A stretch of 21,305 nt of DNA from Clostridiales bacterium (lineage in GTDB: Bacteria > Bacillota > Clostridia > Oscillospirales > Oscillospiraceae). The notes beneath the pieces were generated by a model, which searched no databases, had not been told where the DNA came from, and worked only from the letters and a program-made list of their open reading frames with translations. Below, one piece after another: positions 7,438 to 17,676 of the stretch. The position numbers were made by a program, and so were the translations under genes. The stretch spans positions 1 through 21,305 of the forward strand of contig SFDT01000042.1 of the NCBI GenBank assembly GCA_004558115.1, read 5' to 3'. Position 1 is the stretch's first letter; every line of letters starts with the position of its first letter.

Positions 7438-9342
7438 TCAGTCCAGTTCCGTCTGGCCTGTGTAGAGTTGATAATACCTTCCCCGCTGGGCGATGAGGTC
7501 CTCGTGGTCGCCCCGCTCAATGATCTGCCCCTGCTCCAGGACCATGATGGCCTTGGCATTGCGGACAGTGGAGAGCCGGTGGGCGATGACGAACACGGTG
7601 CGGCCCGCCATGAGCCGGTCCATGCCCTTTTCAATGATCTTCTCCGTGCGGGTGTCGATGGAGCTGGTGGCTTCGTCCAGAATGAGCACCGGCGGATTGG
7701 CGCAGGCTGCCCGGGCGATGTTCAAAAGCTGCCGCTCGCCCTGGCTGAGGTTGCCGCCGTCGCCGGAGAGCACCGTCTGGTAGCCGTGGGGCAGATGGCG
7801 GATGAACCCATCGGCACCCGCCAGCCGGGCGGCCGCCTCCACCTCCTCGTCGGTGGCCTCCAGCCGGCCGTAGCGGATGTTGTCCGCCACAGTGCCGGTG
7901 AACAGGTGGGTATCCTGAAGCACCACGCCCAAGGACCGGCGCAGGGAGTCCTTTTCAATGTCCCGCACATCGATGCCGTCATAGGTGATGGTGCCGGACT
8001 GGATCTCGTAAAAGCGGTTGATGAGGTTGGTGATGGTGGTCTTACCGGCGCCGGTGGAGCCTACGAAGGCGATCTTCTGGCCGGGCTTTGCAAAGAGGGA
8101 GATGTCATGGAGAACGGTCTTACGGGAGTCGTAGCCAAACACCACGTGGTCGAACCGCACATCGCCCCGGACGGGTACCAGCCCTCCGCCGGGCTTTTTC
8201 CAAGCCCAGGCGCCGGTGTCGAAGTCCGCCTCTGTCAGCTGGCCGGAGCGGCCCTCCGTGACCCGCACCAGTGTCACCTTTCCCTCGTTGGTCTCCGGCT
8301 TCTCCTCCATGACCTCAAAAATGCGCTCGGCGCCGGCCACGGCGGAGAGAATGGTGTTCACCTGCTGGGAAATTTGATTGATGGGCTGGCTGACCTGCTT
8401 TGTGTACTGCAAAAAGGCCGCCAGGCCGCCCAAATCGCCGCTGCGGATGGCCAGAATGGCACCCACGCAGCAGGTAATGGCATAGTTCACATGGCTCAGG
8501 TTGCCCATGGCGGGGGGCATCATGCCGGCGTAGATCTGGGCCAGGGTGCCGGCTCTGCGGTAGGCCTCGTTCCGCTGGCGGAAGCCCGCCTTGGCGGCTT
8601 CCTCATGGTTGAAGACCTTGATGACCTTTTGGCCTTCGATCATCTCCTCGATATAACCGTTCACCTCGCCGATGGCCTTTTGCTGGGCGGCAAAGTAGCG
8701 GCGGCTGCGGCTGCCCACTGTCTTTACCACCAGCAGCATGACCCCCAGCATCAAAAAGGTGATGGCCGTCAGGATGGGGCTCAGCACGATCATCATAGCG
8801 ATAATGCCAAGGAAGGTCAGCGAGCAGGAGATGAGGCTTGCAAAGCTGTTGTTCAAGGCCTCGGACACCGTGTCGATGTCGTTGGTATAGCGGCTCATGA
8901 GCTCGCCGTGGGTGTGGGTGTCGAAATACCGCAGGGGCAGCCGCTGCATCTTGTCGAACAGGTCCTCCCGGATCTTAGCCACGGTGTTCTGGGACACATG
9001 GACCATGATGCGGGCATAGGCGTAGGAGCAGGCGGCTCCCGTCACATAGACCACCGCCATGACGCACAGCATTTTGGCAAGGCCCGGAAAATCACCGGGC
9101 AGGATATAGTCGTTGATGAGGGGCTTGAGCAGGTAAGATCCGCCCACATTGCAGGCGGAGCTGATGACCAGCAGGACCACCACCAGCACCAACAGGGCCT
9201 TGTACCGCCCCAGATAGCGCATCAGTTTACGCAGGGTTCCCCGCAGGTCCTTGGGCTTTTGGAAACCGCCCCGGGGACCATGACCGGGACCACGGGGGCC
9301 GGGTCCGGGACCGCCGGGACGAATCGCTTTGTTCTCAGCCAC
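7438..9342 (-). CDS. ABC exporter half-transporter (canonical catalytic subunit of a heterodimer)
   Basis: This 634-residue protein has an N-terminal six-helix membrane domain (about residues 45-340) and a C-terminal ATPase domain. Walker A is GSTGAGKTT near 426, the signature is NLSQGERQ near 532, Walker B is VLILDEATSSID near 551 with the catalytic Glu present, and the switch His is in IAHRLST near 586. The signature reads LSQGE rather than LSGGQ, as in the consensus subunit of heterodimeric exporters such as TM288 and LmrD/BmrD. A Gly/Pro/Arg-rich tail (residues 9-26) precedes the first helix, and a linker of about 45 extra residues joins the two domains. Its ATG overlaps the end of the partner gene by 8 nt. 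The substrate is unknown; drug or lipid export is typical. Confidence 0.92.
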   Translation of the reverse strand: MAENKAIRPGGPGPGPRGPGHGPRGGFQKPKDLRGTLRKLMRYLGRYKALLVLVVVLLVISSACNVGGSYLLKPLINDYILPGDFPGLAKMLCVMAVVYVTGAACSYAYARIMVHVSQNTVAKIREDLFDKMQRLPLRYFDTHTHGELMSRYTNDIDTVSEALNNSFASLISCSLTFLGIIAMMIVLSPILTAITFLMLGVMLLVVKTVGSRSRRYFAAQQKAIGEVNGYIEEMIEGQKVIKVFNHEEAAKAGFRQRNEAYRRAGTLAQIYAGMMPPAMGNLSHVNYAITCCVGAILAIRSGDLGGLAAFLQYTKQVSQPINQISQQVNTILSAVAGAERIFEVMEEKPETNEGKVTLVRVTEGRSGQLTEADFDTGAWAWKKPGGGLVPVRGDVRFDHVVFGYDSRKTVLHDISLFAKPGQKIAFVGSTGAGKTTITNLINRFYEIQSGTITYDGIDVRDIEKDSLRRSLGVVLQDTHLFTGTVADNIRYGRLEATDEEVEAAARLAGADGFIRHLPHGYQTVLSGDGGNLSQGERQLLNIARAACANPPVLILDEATSSIDTRTEKIIEKGMDRLMAGRTVFVIAHRLSTVRNAKAIMVLEQGQIIERGDHEDLIAQRGRYYQLYTGQTELD

Positions 9343-11071
9343 CGATGCTCACTCCTTCCTGCTGGGACTCATACACTTCCCGATAAATATCACAGCTGTC
9401 CATCAGCTGCCGGTGATCGCCCTGGGCCACCACGCGGCCGCCGTCCATCACCAGGATCAGGTCCGCGTCGCAGACAGAGGCCACCCGCTGGGCGATGATG
9501 AGCTTGGTGGTATCTTTCAGTTCGTTGGCGAAGGCCGCGCGGATCTTGGCGTCTGTGGCAGTGTCCACGGCGCTGGTGGAGTCGTCCAGAATGAGCACCT
9601 TGGGCTGCTTCAAAATGGCCCGGGCGATGCACAGCCGCTGCTTTTGTCCGCCGGAGACATTGACGCCCCCCTGGCCCAGGTCGGTATCCAGGCCATCGGG
9701 CATCCTCTCCAGAAACTCATCGGCACAGGCAGCCCGGCAGGCGGCCCAAAGCTGCTCCTCCGTGGCGTTGGGATCGCCCCACAGGAGGTTTTCCCGAATG
9801 GTGCCGGAGAACAGGGTATTCTTTTGCAGCACCACGGAGACCTCCTCCCGCAGGTGCTCCAGGCAGTAATCCTTCACCGGGCGGCCGCCCACGGACACGG
9901 AGCCCTCGTCCGCCTCGTACAGGCGGGGGATGAGGGACACCAGGGTGGTCTTGGCGCTGCCGGTGCCGCCCAGGATACCCACCGTCTGGCCGGAGGCAAT
10001 GTGGAGGTCCACATCCCGCAGGATCCACTCCGGGCTTTCCGCACTGTACTTAAAGGAAACATGGTCGAAATCAATGCTGCCATCGGCCACCTGGGCCTCC
10101 GGGTCAGCGGACGCATTCGTAATGGCGGGGACCTCGTCCAGCACCTCCACGATCCGCTTGGCGCAGGCCACGGACCGGGTCATCATCATAAAGATCATGG
10201 AGACCATCATCAGCGACATCATGATCTGGGTGATATAGGTGAAATACGTCATGAGCTTGCCGGTCTCCAGGGTGCCGGCGTACACCATTTTGCCGCCGAA
10301 CCACATGACGGCGATGATGGTGCCGTAGACGATGAGCATCATAATGGGCATGTTGATGACCACCATACCGAAGGCCCTCTGAGAAGTCTCCTTCAGTCCC
10401 TGGTTGCGCTTTGCGAATTTTTCCCGCTCATGGTCCTCCCGGACAAAGGATTTCACCACCCGAATGCCCGTCAGATTCTCCTGGACCACCAGGTTCAACG
10501 CATCCGTCCGCTCCTGAAGGGTGCGGAACAGGGGGCTGGCCTTGGAGAGGATGAGCGCCACCGCCGCCGCCAGCAGCGGCAGCGCCACCAGAAACACATT
10601 GCTCAGCTGGAGGCTGATGCGGATGGACAAAATGAGGGCGGACACCAGCATCACCGGCGCCCTCACCAAAAGGCGCATGCCCATCATCAGCGTCATCTGC
10701 ATACTGTTGACATCGTTGGTCAAACGGGTAACCAAAGACGCCGTGGAAAATTTCTCGATGTTGGAGAACGCGAATTCCTGGATGTGGTCATACTCCGCGG
10801 CGCGGAGGTTGGCGCCGAAGCCCTGTCCCGCTATGGCGGAAAACGCGGCGCTGCCCAGGCCGAAGGACAAGGAGACAATGGCCATCAGGACCATGAGCAC
10901 TCCCTTTTTCAAAATGTAAGACTGGTCACCGGAAGCGATACCCACATCCACGATATCGCTCATCACCAGCGGGATCAGCAGTTCGAAAACGGCCTCGGAG
11001 GCACTGCATGCGATGCCCGCCAGGATCCATGTCCGGTACTGCTTTGCATAAGGCCACAGTTTTTTCAGCAT
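9335..11071 (-). CDS. ABC exporter half-transporter (degenerate-site subunit of a heterodimer)
   Basis: This 578-residue protein has a six-helix membrane domain (about residues 15-310) plus an ATPase domain. Walker A is GGTGSAKTT near 367 and the signature VSGGQKQRL near 473 is canonical. Walker B is VLILDDSTSAVD, with Asp in place of the catalytic Glu, and the switch position reads IAQRVAS, with Gln in place of His. The same two replacements are known in TM287/LmrC/BmrC-type subunits, so this protein contributes the Walker motifs of the non-hydrolysing site and lends a good signature to its partner. It overlaps marR by 7 nt upstream and the partner ABC gene by 8 nt downstream, pointing to coupled translation and a fixed stoichiometry. 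Confidence 0.93.
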   Translation of the reverse strand: MLKKLWPYAKQYRTWILAGIACSASEAVFELLIPLVMSDIVDVGIASGDQSYILKKGVLMVLMAIVSLSFGLGSAAFSAIAGQGFGANLRAAEYDHIQEFAFSNIEKFSTASLVTRLTNDVNSMQMTLMMGMRLLVRAPVMLVSALILSIRISLQLSNVFLVALPLLAAAVALILSKASPLFRTLQERTDALNLVVQENLTGIRVVKSFVREDHEREKFAKRNQGLKETSQRAFGMVVINMPIMMLIVYGTIIAVMWFGGKMVYAGTLETGKLMTYFTYITQIMMSLMMVSMIFMMMTRSVACAKRIVEVLDEVPAITNASADPEAQVADGSIDFDHVSFKYSAESPEWILRDVDLHIASGQTVGILGGTGSAKTTLVSLIPRLYEADEGSVSVGGRPVKDYCLEHLREEVSVVLQKNTLFSGTIRENLLWGDPNATEEQLWAACRAACADEFLERMPDGLDTDLGQGGVNVSGGQKQRLCIARAILKQPKVLILDDSTSAVDTATDAKIRAAFANELKDTTKLIIAQRVASVCDADLILVMDGGRVVAQGDHRQLMDSCDIYREVYESQQEGVSIGG

Positions 11072-11505
11072 GTCGTTTGATCCTCCTCGAGATTTTGCGT
11101 GATCCGGCCCAGCAAAAAGCAGAAGGTCTCCAGCTCCTCCGCTGTCAGCCCCCGGCCAATGACGGCCTCCACCTCCTGAAAGCTCCGCTGCGTTTGCTCC
11201 TGAAGCGCCAGACCTTTTTCCGTGATGGTAATGAGCCGGCGGCGTGCGTCGCTGCCGCTGACCGACCGCTCTACCAGTCCCTTGTCCACCATGCGGTCCA
11301 AAACACCGTTGGCAGTGGAGGGCTTCACCCGCAGGTGGGCCGTCACTTCACACTGCGGTGCCTGTTTGCCGTGGAAGCACAGATACATCAGCACATGACT
11401 TTGCGCCGGTGTCATCTCATACCGGGACATACGGGCGTCCATGCTGGCCCGGGCCAGGTGAGCCGCCCGGCCCAGGGCCGGTCCCAGCGCGTCGCTGCAA
11501 ATCAT
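11065..11505 (-). CDS. MarR family transcriptional regulator of the ABC exporter operon
   Basis: This 146-residue winged-helix protein shows the MarR pattern: an N-terminal helix, then LTPAQ-like MTPAQSHVLMYLCFHG, the recognition-helix region EVTAHLRVKPSTANGVLDRMVDKGLVER, and a wing with SGSDARRRLITITEKG. These proteins usually act as dimeric repressors released by small ligands. It is the first gene of the operon and overlaps the ABC gene that follows. ATG 11505 has GGGAGGAG about 5 nt upstream. A near-perfect promoter and two TTAG-N4-CTAA palindromes lie directly upstream, suggesting autoregulation together with the exporter. Most MarR regulators next to exporters control those exporters, so that role is inferred. 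Confidence 0.92.
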   Translation of the reverse strand: MICSDALGPALGRAAHLARASMDARMSRYEMTPAQSHVLMYLCFHGKQAPQCEVTAHLRVKPSTANGVLDRMVDKGLVERSVSGSDARRRLITITEKGLALQEQTQRSFQEVEAVIGRGLTAEELETFCFLLGRITQNLEEDQTTC

Positions 11506-11523
11506 CAGATCTCCTCCCTTTTA

Positions 11524-11551
11524 TTTAGGACACTAAAAATTAGCACGCTAA
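11524..11551. promoter_or_regulatory. Two tandem operator-like palindromes in the marR leader
   Basis: TTTAG-GACA-CTAAA (11524-11537) and TTAG-CACG-CTAA (11540-11551) share the form TTAG-N4-CTAA, with centres about 15 bp apart. They lie between the marR -10 box and its ribosome site, a position where a bound MarR dimer would block transcription. The TTAG/CTAA half-sites fit the AT-rich palindromes bound by many MarR proteins. Confidence 0.7.
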
Positions 11552-11580
11552 ATATTACCACAGTCCGTACATTCTGTCAA
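11552..11580 (-). promoter_or_regulatory. marR-ABC operon promoter
   Basis: On the minus strand TTGACA (11575-11580) is separated by 17 nt from TATATT-like TAATAT (11552-11557), a near-consensus housekeeping promoter. The -10 box directly abuts the first operator palindrome. Confidence 0.85.
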
Positions 11581-11674
11581 TGCGCATATTCGTGATATTT
11601 TTTGAACGGTTTGTGAACAAAAACGCGAAATTTTCCGTGGTTGTAAACAAATTGTGAAGCTTCGCTTTCTGCCG

Positions 11675-11713
11675 TTGACTTTCGCTTTTTCTGCCTGTAT
11701 GATGAATTCATCA
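11675..11713 (+). promoter_or_regulatory. Rightward promoter-like site pointing into the 3' end of iclR
   Basis: TTGACT (11675-11680), a 17-nt spacer and TATGAT (11698-11703) form a near-consensus promoter on the plus strand. A perfect 14-bp palindrome, TGATGAATTCATCA (11700-11713), overlaps the -10 box and the expected start point. A small hairpin with a GGAA loop (CAAGCA/TGCTTG, 11712-11727) follows. No plus-strand gene lies ahead before nifJ, so a transcript would be antisense to iclR. This is a sequence match only. Confidence 0.45.
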
Positions 11714-11766
11714 AGCAGGAATGCTTGTGATCCAAACATTTTCCCTTCCTGTATTTTAAATTCTGC

Positions 11767-12534
11767 TCACACCCGGAAGCCCAGCAGGCGGGAGATGTTC
11801 TCCGCCGTCTGGCGGACCTCCCGGATCATGAATTCCTCGTCCTCTTTCATCCGGTAGTCGGGACCGGAAATGCTCACTGCCGCCAGAATTTTCCGGTTCA
11901 TATCATAAACGGGCGCCGCCACGCAGATGAGGCCCGCCTCGATCTCGCCGTTGTCCATGGCATAGCCCTTCAGCCGGGCCTGGACCAGCTCGCCCCGCAG
12001 CTTCTCCGGATCGGTGATGGTGCTTTCCGTCAGAGACTTCGCCTTCCGGCTCATCCAATCACAGTAGTCGTCGATGTACTCCGCCTTCTGCCCCGCCAGC
12101 ATGACCTTGCCGCTGCTGGTGGCATAGGCCGGCGCCCGGCCGCCGATCTGGGTGTTGCAGACGATGGACCGGTGGGTCTCCACCTTATCCAAATAAAAAA
12201 TGTCGTGCTCCAGCAGCACGCTGAGGTTGATGGTCTCCTTCACCGTGTCGCTGAGATGCTCCAGCTCCGGACGTGCCACCCGGCGCAGGTCCGACTGGCC
12301 CAGGATGGCGCTGGCCAGCAGCATCAGACGGGGACCCACCCGGTAGCTTTTGCGGACGGGGTCCTGTACCAGGTACTGACGGTCCGTCAGGGTGGATACC
12401 TGGCGGAACACCGTGGTGGTCGGCAGATCCAGATGGTCCACCAGCTCCTTCAGCGTCCATTCGGTCTCTCTGTCCATGAAACACTCCAGGATCTGCAAGG
12501 CACGGAGGATACTGGATACTTGCTCTTTCGCCAT
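11767..12534 (-). CDS. IclR family transcriptional regulator
   Basis: This 255-residue protein has an N-terminal winged helix-turn-helix (residues 1-75, with TLKELVDHLDLPTTTVFRQVSTL) and a C-terminal IclR effector domain (about 85-250, with AYATSSGKVMLAGQ, DNGEIEAGLICVAAPVYD and ILAAVSISGPDYRM). IclR proteins bind small carbon metabolites and repress or activate neighbouring catabolic genes. The start at ATG 12534 is set by AGAGGA about 6 nt upstream; an upstream in-frame start lacks a ribosome site and would place 21 odd residues before the usual N-terminus. It diverges from pyruvate:ferredoxin oxidoreductase and shares its control region, so that gene is the likely target. The ligand is unknown. 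Confidence 0.92.
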   Translation of the reverse strand: MAKEQVSSILRALQILECFMDRETEWTLKELVDHLDLPTTTVFRQVSTLTDRQYLVQDPVRKSYRVGPRLMLLASAILGQSDLRRVARPELEHLSDTVKETINLSVLLEHDIFYLDKVETHRSIVCNTQIGGRAPAYATSSGKVMLAGQKAEYIDDYCDWMSRKAKSLTESTITDPEKLRGELVQARLKGYAMDNGEIEAGLICVAAPVYDMNRKILAAVSISGPDYRMKEDEEFMIREVRQTAENISRLLGFRV

Positions 12535-12579
12535 AATTTCCTCTTCCTTTCGTGCAAAATGCTCATTTTTCAAAGTTGC

Positions 12580-12600
12580 TTGACAAATACTTGACAAATA
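12580..12600 (+). repeat. Tandem 10-bp repeat containing the nifJ -35 box
   Basis: TTGACAAATA occurs at 12580-12589 and again at 12591-12600, a period of 11 bp or about one helical turn. The second copy supplies the -35 box of the nifJ promoter; the first has no matching -10. It may be a regulator site or a duplicated promoter element. Confidence 0.7.
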
Positions 12601-12619
12601 GCAAGGGAAAGTCTATGAT
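12591..12619 (+). promoter_or_regulatory. nifJ promoter
   Basis: TTGACA (12591-12596), a 17-nt spacer and TATGAT (12614-12619) form a near-perfect housekeeping promoter. The start point would be near 12626, giving a leader of about 148 nt before the nifJ ATG. Confidence 0.85.
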
Positions 12620-12620
12620 G

Positions 12621-12649
12621 AGTATACCACAAGACTGGCAGCTTGTGAA
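12621..12649 (-). promoter_or_regulatory. iclR promoter, facing the nifJ promoter
   Basis: On the minus strand TTCACA (12644-12649), a 17-nt spacer and TATACT (12621-12626) form a good promoter. Its -10 box is one base from the nifJ -10 box on the other strand, so RNA polymerase could not occupy both at once. Confidence 0.75.
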
Positions 12650-12668
12650 TATTTTTATCACATTTTTA

Positions 12669-12683
12669 CGGAATCTAATTCCG
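12669..12683. promoter_or_regulatory. Palindrome resembling an IclR-family operator in the nifJ leader
   Basis: CGGAAT-CTA-ATTCCG has perfect 6-bp arms around three bases. It resembles the TGGAAAT-N-ATTTCCA type of site bound by Escherichia coli IclR. It lies about 43 nt downstream of the nifJ start point and 20 nt upstream of the iclR -35 box, a position suited to control both genes. A GC hairpin (CAGCCG/CGGCTG, 12728-12745) lies further along, ahead of the ribosome site. Confidence 0.5.
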
Positions 12684-12773
12684 CATAATGGAAACTACCA
12701 GTCATCCCGTACTTCCTCTCTCCTTGCCAGCCGCCGCGCCGGCTGAACTATGATTTCAGAAAGGAAATGAAAC

Positions 12774-16319
<3,546 letters not shown>

Positions 16320-16338
16320 TGTTCCACCCTCTCTTTTG

Positions 16339-16383
16339 AAAGCGCGTCCGCCCCGGGCTGCTGCCCGGGGCGGACGCGCTTTT
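16339..16383 (+). terminator. Intrinsic terminator of nifJ
   Basis: A perfect 20-bp stem (16339-16358 with 16363-16382) with a TGCT loop starts with AAA and ends in TTTT, 20 nt past the nifJ stop codon. It may also work weakly in the other direction. Confidence 0.88.
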
Positions 16384-16435
16384 GCAACACCCGGTTGGGG
16401 CAGCGGAAAAACTCCCGGAAAAAGTGATGTTCTCC

Positions 16436-16456
16436 GGCGGTAAAATACGGTATACT
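16436..16456 (+). promoter_or_regulatory. Possible promoter of the HTH-methyltransferase gene
   Basis: TATACT (16451-16456) is a good -10 box 20 nt before the ATG. TAAAAT (16441-16446) is an alternative. No good -35 box is visible 16-18 nt upstream, so an activator may be needed. CGGTA is repeated 10 bp apart (16438-16442 and 16448-16452) over this site. Confidence 0.4.
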
Positions 16457-16475
16457 GCTGGTGGGAGGGAGCCAT

Positions 16476-17297
16476 ATGAACCACGATTTTGCACAGAATC
16501 TGCTGCGCCTGCGGAAGTCCCGGGGCCTGACCCAGGAGCAGCTGGCGGGACAGCTGGGCGTTTCGCCCCAGTCTGTTTCCAAATGGGAAAACTGTCAGTC
16601 TTACCCGGATATCGAGCTGCTGCCCCGTCTGGCGGCGGCCTTTTCCGTCAGGATCGACGCCCTGCTGGGCTACCGGTCGGAAAAGCTCCGTACCTCCCAG
16701 TACGAGAGCAAATACCGGGACCCGGCCTATTACTGGGGCAACGATGTCTGGAGCGGCTGCTACGAAGTACTGCGGCTCATGCCGCCGGTGCGGCCCCTGC
16801 GGCTGCTGGATGTGGGCTGCGGCGAGGGGCAGGCTGCGGTGTTTTTCGCCCGGAACGGCTACACGGTCTCTGCTTTTGACGTGACCGCCAGCGGTATCGA
16901 AAAGGGGCGGCAGCTGGCGGAGCTCCACCGGACGGAGGTGGATTTTTTCCAGGCGGACCTGCTGAACTATCAGCCGGAGAGCACCTTCGACATCGTCTTC
17001 TCCAGCGGCGTCCTCCAGTATATTCCCCCCGCCGAGCGCCGCCGGGTGCTGGAGGGCTACAAAGCCCACACCGCCGTGGGCGGCATCCACGTGCTGAACG
17101 TATTCGTGGACAAGCCCTTTTTGCCGGTGCCGCCGGACTGGGAGGAGGAAGAGGCCTTCTGGTCCTCGGGGGAGCTGCTCTCCTGCTATGCCGACTGGAA
17201 GGTGGAGCAGCTGGAGGAGCGGATCTTCGATTGTGACAGCAGCGGCATTCCTCACCAGCACTGCATGGATGTACTCATCGCCCGTAAAATGGTATAA
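16476..17297 (+). CDS. XRE-type helix-turn-helix fused to a SAM-dependent methyltransferase
   Basis: The product has 273 residues. Residues about 5-62 form an XRE/Cro helix-turn-helix (LLRLRKSRGLTQEQLAGQLG, then VSPQSVSKWENCQSYPDI). Residues about 80-270 form a class I methyltransferase with motif I LLDVGCGEGQ near 110, an acidic strand SAFDVTASGIEKG, ADLLNY, and FDIVFSSGVLQYIPP. The second half resembles TehB/UbiE-like enzymes; the methyl acceptor is unknown. The protein could be a regulator whose activity depends on SAM or a toxic small molecule, or an enzyme that controls its own gene. ATG 16476 follows GGGAGGGAG by about 4 nt; a GTG at 16461 lies just upstream of that ribosome site and is unlikely. 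It stands alone between two hairpins. Confidence 0.88.
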   Translation: MNHDFAQNLLRLRKSRGLTQEQLAGQLGVSPQSVSKWENCQSYPDIELLPRLAAAFSVRIDALLGYRSEKLRTSQYESKYRDPAYYWGNDVWSGCYEVLRLMPPVRPLRLLDVGCGEGQAAVFFARNGYTVSAFDVTASGIEKGRQLAELHRTEVDFFQADLLNYQPESTFDIVFSSGVLQYIPPAERRRVLEGYKAHTAVGGIHVLNVFVDKPFLPVPPDWEEEEAFWSSGELLSCYADWKVEQLEERIFDCDSSGIPHQHCMDVLIARKMV

Positions 17298-17298
17298 G

Positions 17299-17335
17299 GC
17301 AAGGAGGCCCGCGGCATAGCCGTGGGCCTCCTTGC
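17299..17335 (+). terminator. Probable terminator of the HTH-methyltransferase gene
   Basis: A 17-bp stem (17299-17315 with 17319-17335, one G-U pair, ATA loop) begins 1 nt after the stop codon. The downstream sequence ACTTCATTTT is a poor U-tract, so efficiency is uncertain. Confidence 0.65.
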
Positions 17336-17676
17336 ACTTCATTTTGGCGGTCCCTCCCGCTCCATAGGCGGGAATTCCAGGCCAGTCCCCATCGTTTCGT
17401 GGATGGACACTGCGTCTTCACTTTCAAAGGCCGCCAGTCCCGCAGCCGCTTTCGGCCACGGACCAGCACCCTCTGATTTTTCACACCGGATAAACAGTGT
17501 ATCGTATATGCAGCAGAATGCGCAGGCATACGCTCTTGGCGCGCCGGTATTTCACCATTTCCTTTGGAAGCAGAATGGTGGGTTGACGCCGCCCGCTCTT
17601 TTTGTATAACATATAATTATAGTTCATTATCAGCATTTTTGATAAATCATCTTCAATAGAAAGAAGGACAATTCCC
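17336..17676. other. Non-coding spacer upstream of the methionine gamma-lyase gene
   Basis: About 340 nt separate the HTH-methyltransferase terminator from the next gene. Open frames here lack ribosome sites and resemble no family I know. Visible elements are a small hairpin CCCGC/GCGGG (17356-17372), the promoter at 17583-17610, and an inverted repeat TTATCA/TGATAA (17627-17632 and 17640-17645) in the leader, possibly an operator. The last 90 nt are strikingly AT-rich. I see no riboswitch or T-box features. Confidence 0.6.
17583..17610 (+). promoter_or_regulatory. Likely promoter of the methionine gamma-lyase gene
   Basis: TTGACG (17583-17588), a 16-nt spacer and TATAAC (17605-17610) match the housekeeping consensus fairly well. 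The leader would be about 60 nt. A better-looking TATAAT at 17612-17617 is 23 nt from the -35 box, which is too far. Confidence 0.6.

Noticed and set aside
7330..11080. Two long plus-strand frames opposite the ABC genes
   Set aside because: They are antisense shadows of two clear ABC transporter genes, without start signals or domains.
11548..11739. 63-codon minus-strand frame just after iclR, with GGAAGGG before its ATG
   Set aside because: It has a ribosome-like site and follows iclR by 27 nt, but it lies in AT-rich control DNA, ends inside the marR promoter, and its Cys/Ile/Ser-scattered product resembles nothing. A conserved homologue would change this.
12555..12597. Upstream start for the IclR regulator
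   Set aside because: The extra 21 residues are not IclR-like and overlap the nifJ -35 region; ATG 12534 has a good ribosome site.
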